A DNA stretch of 21,223 nucleotides from IMG/VR virus record IMGVR_UViG_3300035069_000190, positions 1-21,223 of that record, one strand, 5' to 3'. Source of the stretch: a virus. The position numbers were made by a program, and so were the translations under genes. Below are positions 15,229 through 21,223 of this stretch, piece by piece (within the stretch, counting starts at the first letter, position 1; the number at the start of each line of letters is the position of its first letter). The notes below the pieces were generated by a model, which made no database searches, had not been told where the DNA came from, and worked only from the letters and a program-made list of their open reading frames with translations.

Positions 15229-16746
15229 CTACTGTTTATCTTTTTGATTCTGTTGTTGTCTAAACCTTGCAAGTCTTTCAACTTCTTGTTTTTTGACTTT
15301 AGGTAGTAGTCTTTTAGCAAGTTTTGCTATTGCACCTTTCTTTTTATCAAGTTTTTTACCGATTGCTATCCTAGCACCGACTGATAAATCACCAGCTGCC
15401 TTACCCCCAGACATCTTTTTAAATAGTATTGACCTTGCTTGTTTGTTTGCTTTGGTCTTCAATGCTCTTGGGTCTTTCATTCTTTTCTTTTTACGAGCTT
15501 TAGTTCTTGCAATTTTCTTTGCAAGTCTTTTCATTCTCATACCGATTGCTCGTCTTTGTTGCATGTTAAGTACTTCAAGTTGTAGTTGTCTTGTTAATTC
15601 ACTTTCGAATCTACCTTCTGCAACCTTATGTTGTTTCTTTGCCATGTTCATAGCAGTTCCATGCATGACCTCATCTGCTTTATCTTTACCATACTCTTTT
15701 TCAAAGTAATCTCTTTTCTTTTTGAGGTCTTTATAAATCTTTTCTTTTGTAGCTAATACTGCATCTGATACTTCTTTTTTATTACCATCTTTATCATACT
15801 TACCAGATTTTTTCTTTGCAATTGCAATTGCAGCTTGTTGGGCAGGACTTACACTTTTACCTTCATCTTGTTGTGCATCACTATCACGATTCTTAAGTCT
15901 AGTTAACCTTAGTCTATCTCTATCCTTTTCTCTATCGTGTTTGTCTTTCAATTGTTCTTTTTCCCTTTCTTGTTTGTCTTTTAATGCATCTGACACTCTA
16001 TCTTCTTCTAATCTTTTTTCCATTTCTGCTGGATGTTCGTATTCAGCTGCAAGTGCAACATTCTTCATAGGTTTCATGGTCAATGCAGTTTTCCATGCTT
16101 TTGCCATCTTGTTATCTGGGAAAGATTTTACGAATGCTCTAAGTCTAGGGAAGATTTTGGTTGTGTTCTTTTCTGCATCTTTTAAATCACCATCATTGTC
16201 CACAATAAAGAAGTTTGCACGACCAAATGCATTCTGGAATTTACCCATTACCTGTCTAACTTGTGCATGATTGTCTTTTACAATCTTGTCTGGTATACTT
16301 CTTTCTCTTGTTCTATTTCTATCTAATGCAGTTTCTAAAGAAGTATTTACGAATACCATTGCAGTTTCGTAACCGAGTTTTTCTAATAGAAGTTTTTGTT
16401 GTAATAATTTTTTGACATCTCTTGCAGTTGAATCTATAACAAGACCCATACGACCTTTGACTAACATGTCTTGTCGTTTTGCAGTCATAGCTTTTGCATG
16501 AACTCTTATTGCATCTCTTTGTTCTTCTTCATCCTCTGGCATCTTAAGTGAAAGACCTGCTTTCTTAAGACCTGCTTCAAATGATGAATCTGAGTTTACT
16601 GGTCGTAAACCCATAGACTGAAAACCTAATTTTTTTGCAATAAGTGATTTACCACTGCCAGGCCCACCTGCCATAAAGACAGCTTTGAAAATGCCTGGGT
16701 CGTTTATCCCCTCATTAAGCGATGCGTATGTCTCTTCCAATGTCAT
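15229..16746 (-). CDS. Zeta-toxin/polynucleotide-kinase-like P-loop kinase fused to a long basic tail
   Basis: A 505-residue protein. Residues 20-200 form a small P-loop kinase: Walker A GGPGSGKS (27-34), LVIDSTA (101-107) as Walker B-like strand, and an arginine-rich lid DRNRTRERS (141-149), closest in style to zeta toxins and T4 Pnk. Residues 240-300 are a charged helix rich in Asp/Lys/Arg. The last 140 residues are extremely basic (MRMKRLAKKIARTKARKKK and later KKLDKKKGAIAKLAKRLLPK), a module I recall from cyanophage virion proteins. N-terminal ASLNE|G (residue 12/13) fits a gp21 site. The start overlaps the preceding nucleotidyltransferase by 32 bases and has only a weak ribosome site. 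Target (nucleotide, UDP-sugar, nucleic acid end) unknown. Confidence 0.8.
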   Translation of the reverse strand: MTLEETYASLNEGINDPGIFKAVFMAGGPGSGKSLIAKKLGFQSMGLRPVNSDSSFEAGLKKAGLSLKMPEDEEEQRDAIRVHAKAMTAKRQDMLVKGRMGLVIDSTARDVKKLLQQKLLLEKLGYETAMVFVNTSLETALDRNRTRERSIPDKIVKDNHAQVRQVMGKFQNAFGRANFFIVDNDGDLKDAEKNTTKIFPRLRAFVKSFPDNKMAKAWKTALTMKPMKNVALAAEYEHPAEMEKRLEEDRVSDALKDKQEREKEQLKDKHDREKDRDRLRLTRLKNRDSDAQQDEGKSVSPAQQAAIAIAKKKSGKYDKDGNKKEVSDAVLATKEKIYKDLKKKRDYFEKEYGKDKADEVMHGTAMNMAKKQHKVAEGRFESELTRQLQLEVLNMQQRRAIGMRMKRLAKKIARTKARKKKRMKDPRALKTKANKQARSILFKKMSGGKAAGDLSVGARIAIGKKLDKKKGAIAKLAKRLLPKVKKQEVERLARFRQQQNQKDKQ

Positions 16747-17371
16747 TTCTTATGTACTCTGGTATATGATGGAATTCTTCTCGAATTGCCATTCCTTTTC
16801 TTACTGCTTTATACAGTTGTTTTCCTTGTCTAAAAGTTCTTGGTAATGCAGAAATAAATCCTTTCTCATCACCATCGAAAGCCATTGCTCTCATCTTAGA
16901 TGCAGACATACCAGATATGTCATCTGCATCTGGGTCTCTTTCACCTGCCGATACCAATTCGATATCTTTAAAGTTGTAGAAACCATGTCTACCTTTCACA
17001 CCATTGTACTTTGTGAGTAGACTTTCAAACTCTCTTAGTCTGTCTGAACCAGCAACCATTTTTACACTTCTGTATCCTTGGTTATATAAGTCAACAACCA
17101 CATCAAATACTGTTCTAGAATTAGATGTAGAAACTGTCACCTTTGCTGGTCTAAACAAGAGTTTCATGAACTTTGTTTTGGTTCTATAATCTAATGGATT
17201 TTTCTTTGGGTCTTGACTATGACTTGTATAGATAAATCCATCATCTGAACCTGCGACCTGTTTTACTTTCATTGCAAGTTTGAGATGTCCAGCAGTTGGT
17301 GGATTAAACCTACCAAATGCAAACACAGCAGTTTGTGAATTTATCTCAACTATGTCTCTGAAAGATTTCAT
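16715..17371 (-). CDS. HIGH-type nucleotidyltransferase (NMNAT/cytidylyltransferase superfamily)
   Basis: A 218-residue enzyme that transfers a nucleotidyl group to a phosphorylated substrate. The active-site pieces are clear: GRFNPPTAGH (20-29, an HxGH variant with Thr for the first His), the VAGSDR loop (106-111) and SGMSASKMR (153-161, the ISSTxxR-type motif). It is longer than phosphopantetheine adenylyltransferase, with an inserted GERDPDADD loop. Candidate reactions are NMN adenylylation (NAD synthesis) or a CTP-dependent transfer. The N-terminus MKSFRDIVE|I resembles T4 capsid-targeting peptides. The last 32 bases also encode the beginning of the kinase gene. It starts eight bases after the sulfotransferase-like gene without an evident Shine-Dalgarno sequence. 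Confidence 0.82.
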   Translation of the reverse strand: MKSFRDIVEINSQTAVFAFGRFNPPTAGHLKLAMKVKQVAGSDDGFIYTSHSQDPKKNPLDYRTKTKFMKLLFRPAKVTVSTSNSRTVFDVVVDLYNQGYRSVKMVAGSDRLREFESLLTKYNGVKGRHGFYNFKDIELVSAGERDPDADDISGMSASKMRAMAFDGDEKGFISALPRTFRQGKQLYKAVRKGMAIREEFHHIPEYIRNDIGRDIRIA

Positions 17372-17379
17372 ATAGGTAT

Positions 17380-18528
17380 TTATGTATTTTGGAATTTCTG
17401 TTCGTTCTGATTTATCTGAATACTGTCTAATGCAACAATATCATTACATTTTTCCCACCACTCTTTTAAATCTTCATCTGCTTGTAACTCTGAGATTACA
17501 TGTTGTCTTATATGTGGTGTAACATTCATATGAGTATGAGAATGCATGTTTCCAGAGTCATTTTCTTGGAATTTAACTCTAACTTCATCATTAACAAAAC
17601 CTAATTCAACCATTGCACCAATAACACCACTATTTTTATGCATAGAATCATGGTCTACAATCATTCTTCCATCATTTTCTCTTTTAAAAGAAATACCATG
17701 TTTGTAATCAATAAATTTATCGTAGGTTTCAAACATACTTTTACCATTCCATAAAGGTCTTGACAAGATGAATGTATGATTCATTTGTTGTCCATCTAAA
17801 CCACCTAACAATAACCACTCTGGGTCTGTAAAATATAAAAGTCTTTTTGCAGAATTATAATATTTTTCCCATCCTTCTTCTGAGTTTGCAATACTATCAT
17901 ATAACCAAGGAGAACCAATACCATTATCCATCTCAGTTATTAACCCAGATATGAATCTATCCCAAGGGTCTCTAATCAAAAGGTACGATGTCCAATCTTC
18001 AAATAGTGGTAAAGTTTGAAAAGGTGGAGTCATATCGTTATCACGATTAAGATATTGGTCACTTATACTAGCTGCATAGTCCCATTGATTGTACTCACCA
18101 AATGTGTCTTTACAATCTTGACTACCTTTTACGATTAATTCTGCATTAGCAGTATGACTATTTGTGTCATTATGATGTGGTTGTATTTCTGGAACAAGTA
18201 CTATTCTTCCATTCTTTTTATAAATTGATTCAACTAAACTTTTATACTCATCATCATTTAACCATGTTTTAGGGTCACGATTATCATCTTCAATCCATAC
18301 CCAATCATCATCAAACATTTCATTTTGATAATTAAAATAAAATCTAATTGATGAATGACCTACCTTACGAGGTGCAGTGAGGATTACTTTTCTTTTTTTA
18401 GATATGAATGTTGGATGACATCTTTCCCAACATGATACACCATCGAAGTGAGGAATGATGATTCTACCATCTATTTCAAATTGATTTTTATCGTTCCAAG
18501 ATGCAAATTTCTTTAACGAGTTTGCCAT
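17380..18528 (-). CDS. Sulfotransferase-like protein
   Basis: A 382-residue protein with both PAPS-binding signatures. PRKVGHSSI (53-61) corresponds to the 5'-phosphosulfate loop, and RDPWDRFISG (186-195) to the 3'-phosphate motif with its conserved Arg and Ser. PAPS-dependent sulfotransferases move sulfate to hydroxyl or amino groups of sugars, lipids or proteins. The invariant-type loop Lys is present but followed by V-G-H rather than G-S/T, so the family is divergent. Many His, Asp and Asn residues occur near the C-terminus (NMHSHTHMNVTPHIRQH). The ATG has GGAG seven bases upstream. It sits among probable internal-head proteins, not in a sugar pathway cluster, so the acceptor is unknown: host glycan, virion protein or metabolite. 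Confidence 0.78.
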   Translation of the reverse strand: MANSLKKFASWNDKNQFEIDGRIIIPHFDGVSCWERCHPTFISKKRKVILTAPRKVGHSSIRFYFNYQNEMFDDDWVWIEDDNRDPKTWLNDDEYKSLVESIYKKNGRIVLVPEIQPHHNDTNSHTANAELIVKGSQDCKDTFGEYNQWDYAASISDQYLNRDNDMTPPFQTLPLFEDWTSYLLIRDPWDRFISGLITEMDNGIGSPWLYDSIANSEEGWEKYYNSAKRLLYFTDPEWLLLGGLDGQQMNHTFILSRPLWNGKSMFETYDKFIDYKHGISFKRENDGRMIVDHDSMHKNSGVIGAMVELGFVNDEVRVKFQENDSGNMHSHTHMNVTPHIRQHVISELQADEDLKEWWEKCNDIVALDSIQINQNEQKFQNT

Positions 18529-18544
18529 AATATATCTCCATAAT

Positions 18545-19756
18545 TTATTTGTCCCAGTCTTTTTGTACTGTAAAGTTATTTAGTGAGAACTCCATTCGGT
18601 CTACTAACTTCACTGCACCACCAAGATTATTGTCAATTGCAACAAAACCCTCTGGTGCAACGACATCAAAACCATTATCTTTTTTTACAAACAATTGTGT
18701 TAATTGTTTTGCTTTATTTACTTTAGTAAGTATCTTAATCTTTGCATAGTTTATTAATGCTTGAAACTCTACCAAAGTTTTAAGTAATGTTAAATGTTTT
18801 CTAATTTGTGTAAGATGTATGTTTTTGTTTTTTTCTGCTGTCTTTTTTGCAGATGTAACTTTGAGTTTATCTATTTGTGCATCAAACTTTTCCTCTACGA
18901 ATTTAAAATAACCATCTGCATGATTCTTGTAGTTTAGTCGTAAAAAGTTTGTACCCTCTCTCACTTTGCTATTGTGATATGTTTTATAACTCATGCCTGG
19001 CTTCATCTCTGATTGATGTTTTAAGAATGAATCTAGTGATGGTTTTTTTATCTTCTGAAAAACTTTACCTGTTCTGGACATCAATCTGGTTATTTCTGCA
19101 CTGTCTTTTTGTGTAAAGGTTGCAGTTCCAGATACATCGTTGTAGGATGCATCATCCATCCAGACCTTACTTGTTTTTTTAAGACCAGATATGTTTGCAC
19201 CAAATGATGCAGTTAAATCTGATAATGAATCTCCTGTATAAGTTGTATGAAATACAATACCCACATTTGCTCTTCTCATAGTAGATGCAAGTTTAGATGT
19301 AGAAGGTACTGCATACATGATTGTATTTGGTTGAAAGGTTTCATATGATTCACCATTGATATCTTTTTTCTCTAGGTCACCTTTTGTAAACATCAAGTCA
19401 CCTTGAAGTATATCTTTAATACCGATATCTTTCAGATTGTTATAACATGCTTTGAACTTTTCTGCAAGTTGTCCAGATAAATCTGCATTTATCTCTGCAA
19501 TTGATGTGTAGTATTTTGGTGTTTTGTTAAATAAACTTTTCTTTGCAACAAAGAATTTACCTGTCTCTGGGTCATTACCACAAAAGATAGCAGGAGCTCC
19601 ATCCCATTTTACAGTGACATTGACACTTCGTTTACTCCCAGACATCAACATATCACGAAGTGACCTTATAAAGTTTATAGATGCACGACCACCATCAATA
19701 CCATTATTGAATATTTCGTCTTCTATATGTTCTAAATGTACATTAGGACTTGGCAT
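18545..19756 (-). CDS. DUF6267-type protein with nucleotidyltransferase/ligase-like motifs
   Basis: A 403-residue protein of a family common in marine T4-like phages that I believe is Pfam DUF6267 (from memory). The N-terminus HLEHIEDEIFNNGIDGGR is typical. K50-W-D-G-A-P (50-55) looks like motif I (KxDG) of ATP/GTP-dependent ligases and capping enzymes. ILQGDLMF (about 115-122) could be the acidic motif III. Near the end, EGFV (369-372) and AVK (381-383) resemble motifs IV and V, though the distance between I and IV is longer than usual. If active it would form a lysyl-AMP intermediate and seal or modify nucleic acid. It shares one base with the ParB-like gene before it. Family call good; enzymatic role tentative. 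Confidence 0.72.
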   Translation of the reverse strand: MPSPNVHLEHIEDEIFNNGIDGGRASINFIRSLRDMLMSGSKRSVNVTVKWDGAPAIFCGNDPETGKFFVAKKSLFNKTPKYYTSIAEINADLSGQLAEKFKACYNNLKDIGIKDILQGDLMFTKGDLEKKDINGESYETFQPNTIMYAVPSTSKLASTMRRANVGIVFHTTYTGDSLSDLTASFGANISGLKKTSKVWMDDASYNDVSGTATFTQKDSAEITRLMSRTGKVFQKIKKPSLDSFLKHQSEMKPGMSYKTYHNSKVREGTNFLRLNYKNHADGYFKFVEEKFDAQIDKLKVTSAKKTAEKNKNIHLTQIRKHLTLLKTLVEFQALINYAKIKILTKVNKAKQLTQLFVKKDNGFDVVAPEGFVAIDNNLGGAVKLVDRMEFSLNNFTVQKDWDK

Positions 19757-20481
19757 TATTTGTTTCTCACATTTCCTATTGCATCTGTATATGCAAGTGT
19801 TAAGGGTAGTAAATCTTTGATTGGTAAATCTATTTCTAATGCAGTTACTTGTATAGCTGGGTCAACCAATACAGCAGATAAGAATCTGTGGTGACCATCT
19901 ATAATTCTGTCATCTTTAGATACTACATAAAAATTATTCTTAGATGCAGAAAAATCTCTAGTACCTTTTGCACCAAACTTCGATATATTCTTAATTGACT
20001 TGTCAAAATATATTTGACTTTGAATAGGTTTTAGTTTTCCTACTGAAATCTTTTTAATTCTAACATTTACTTTGTCATCGTCTTTATCACCATCATTCTT
20101 TGCAAGACCACCATTTACCCATTTCTTTCCTGTCTCTTTGTCTAGTCCTTGAGGAAATGGGTCATCTGGAACTTCATTCTTTGCAAAGGGTCTTGCAATA
20201 TCAATTGCACCTGCTTTTAATCTTTTTTGTAACAGTTTGATATCTCTGTTATCAATTACAGGCATATCTTTTCTTTGTGCAAATCCCATCCTTGCAAGTT
20301 TTTTTGCAAGTTTGTAGTTCTGTGAAAACTTAGGAATCTCTTTATCTATATCAAATCCTTTCTTATCAAAGAGTTTCTTTGCATGTTCGTATGCTTTCTT
20401 TTCATCTGTTTTGATAAGTTCCATCTTACCAGCTTCTGCACCACCTTTACCTTCTATTATGTACCTTCTGAAACTCTTCAT
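19756..20481 (-). CDS. ParB/Srx-like domain protein with capsid-targeting-like N-terminus
   Basis: A 241-residue protein. The C-terminal half is a ParB N-terminal-type domain: VGKLKPIQSQIYFDKS (147-162), then FYVVSKDDRIIDGHHRFLSA (184-203) with the hallmark DGHHR, and ALEIDLPI (214-221). This fold includes CTP-binding switches, nucleases and sulfiredoxin. The N-terminal half is helical and Lys-rich. There is no helix-turn-helix for parS binding, so plasmid-type partition is unlikely. The first residues MKSFRRYIIE|G are a close match to T4 capsid-targeting peptides with a gp21-type I-x-E|G site. It overlaps the gene before it by four bases (ATGA) and the DUF6267 gene after it by one base. Probably packaged or nucleic-acid associated. 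Confidence 0.75.
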   Translation of the reverse strand: MKSFRRYIIEGKGGAEAGKMELIKTDEKKAYEHAKKLFDKKGFDIDKEIPKFSQNYKLAKKLARMGFAQRKDMPVIDNRDIKLLQKRLKAGAIDIARPFAKNEVPDDPFPQGLDKETGKKWVNGGLAKNDGDKDDDKVNVRIKKISVGKLKPIQSQIYFDKSIKNISKFGAKGTRDFSASKNNFYVVSKDDRIIDGHHRFLSAVLVDPAIQVTALEIDLPIKDLLPLTLAYTDAIGNVRNK

Positions 20482-21221
20482 ACTTTTATGGGATACTTCC
20501 CACCCCCTGTTAGTTTTATGTTCCTAATATCTAAACCGAAGAAATTAAGAACTGCATCGATTAATTTTCTACCTTGTTTTTTAATCCAATCGAATGCCAT
20601 TTTTAATCTTTTCATAATTGCATCAAGAACTCTTTTTGCTTGATTCTTAATAGAAGTTGCAACATTCTTTGCCTTGGATACTAATTTATTAAACATTTGA
20701 AACTCATCTAGTTGTTCTACTTTACCTTCATGTAAAACTTGCATTCCTACTCTTTCCTTTGCACATTCTTCTTTTATAATGTCTGCAAATGTAGGTTGAT
20801 ATGATGATGTTAATCTTACCTTTTTACTTCTTAGTGCAAGATAAGGTGGTGAACCAGATGAACTTTTAAACGATACATAAAAGTTATTACCTTTTGCAAG
20901 TACTTTACCTGCTTGACTAGGTGATTTTAATTCTAGGATGTCTGTAATTGTTCCTGTTTCTTTAAATGTAACGACTTGGTTTGCAACACCTAGTGAATCT
21001 TTACCAAATTTATTTTCACCAGTTGCAGCTTCCCAACAAAAGAATTCTTTCATTAATTGTTCTGAATTGAATAAGTTTTCCATTTCAGTTGTTAAGTCTT
21101 TTGCAAATAATTGTCCTTGGTCTAATTCTGCAATTTTCTTTTTATCTGCTGGAGATAGGTTTTTCTGGTCTCTCATTTTATTGAGTTTTGTTATAGTATC
21201 ATCTGACTGTAGTTTAATCAT
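20478..21221 (-). CDS. Phage virion/internal protein with amphipathic C-terminus (5' end probably outside window)
   Basis: A frame of 247 residues reaching the right edge. The ATG at 21221 is two bases from the end of the window, so the true start may lie beyond it. Residues 32-75 (ELDQGQLFAKDLTTEMENLF, then KEFFCWEAATGENKFG) match a module that I recall from marine T4-like phage proteins. A beta-type part with FYVSFKSSSG follows (about 114-123). LHE|G (163-166) and LDE|F (171-174) look like prohead-protease sites. After them come long amphipathic helices with Trp and Phe (RVLDAIMKRLKMAFDWIKKQ, LIDAVLNFFGL) that could bind membranes or pack in the head. It ends GGGKYPIKV and is coupled to the ParB-like gene by ATGA. 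Confidence 0.68.
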   Translation of the reverse strand: MIKLQSDDTITKLNKMRDQKNLSPADKKKIAELDQGQLFAKDLTTEMENLFNSEQLMKEFFCWEAATGENKFGKDSLGVANQVVTFKETGTITDILELKSPSQAGKVLAKGNNFYVSFKSSSGSPPYLALRSKKVRLTSSYQPTFADIIKEECAKERVGMQVLHEGKVEQLDEFQMFNKLVSKAKNVATSIKNQAKRVLDAIMKRLKMAFDWIKKQGRKLIDAVLNFFGLDIRNIKLTGGGKYPIKV

Positions 21222-21223
21222 TT

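Noticed and set aside
17377-17384. CATAAATA, a late-promoter variant before the nucleotidyltransferase
   Set aside because: It lies six bases from the start codon, includes the stop codon of the preceding gene, and would start transcription on or after the ATG.
1-21223. High frequency of TGCA and TTGCAA
   Set aside because: Explained mainly by preference for the alanine codon GCA after codons ending in T on the coding strand; not a repeat family or site array.

Overview
The window looks like part of the genome of a tailed phage of the T4 superfamily (a myovirus) of the marine type. The first genes read are a class Ia ribonucleotide reductase large subunit and a T4 gp61-type primase. Most of the rest are proteins with sequence modules I recognise from marine T4-like phages of cyanobacteria and SAR11 bacteria. 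Base composition is AT-rich (about one third G+C by eye) and genes are packed with 1-4 base overlaps. All 23 genes I accept lie on the minus strand, so transcription runs from high to low coordinates. No tRNA, CRISPR, insertion sequence or gene-free stretch above 300 bases was found. There are no photosynthesis genes here, so the host (cyanobacterium, SAR11 or another marine bacterium) cannot be fixed.

Layout in transcription order. (1) 21221-15229: a block of probable internal-head or virion-associated proteins and enzymes: a partly visible protein with an amphipathic C-terminus, a ParB-like protein, a DUF6267-type protein with ligase-like motifs, a sulfotransferase-like protein, a HIGH-type nucleotidyltransferase (NMNAT/cytidylyltransferase superfamily) and a zeta-toxin-like P-loop kinase with a long basic tail. 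(2) 15178-10235: a late operon behind a T4-type late promoter (TATAAATA, 15208-15215) with a dockerin-like protein, a 713-residue modular protein, a DUF5872-like protein and a probable tail fibre. (3) 10219-8051: a GNAT-like orphan and a PurD-like ATP-grasp enzyme. (4) 7973-6951: an Ig-like virion protein behind a second late promoter (8031-8038) and a small protein with a head-targeting-like N-terminus. (5) 6900-2664: a tightly coupled operon (three ATGA overlaps) holding two conserved phage proteins, a ferritin-like diiron protein, a modular structural protein, a small Trp-rich protein and a candidate spanin pair. (6) 2588-1: primase and nrdA (DNA replication and dNTP supply) behind a sigma70-like promoter.

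Two signals stand out beyond gene content. First, I found no GATC and no ACGT in the whole 21 kb, although their component trinucleotides are common; this suggests selection by restriction. Second, several proteins start with a short peptide (MK-S/T-F-x-x-x-I-x-E) that resembles the capsid-targeting sequence of T4 internal proteins, and several carry internal L/I-x-E|G/A sites like those cut by the T4 prohead protease gp21. Together these suggest a set of enzymes packaged in the head and delivered with the DNA. That is inference and needs virion proteomics.
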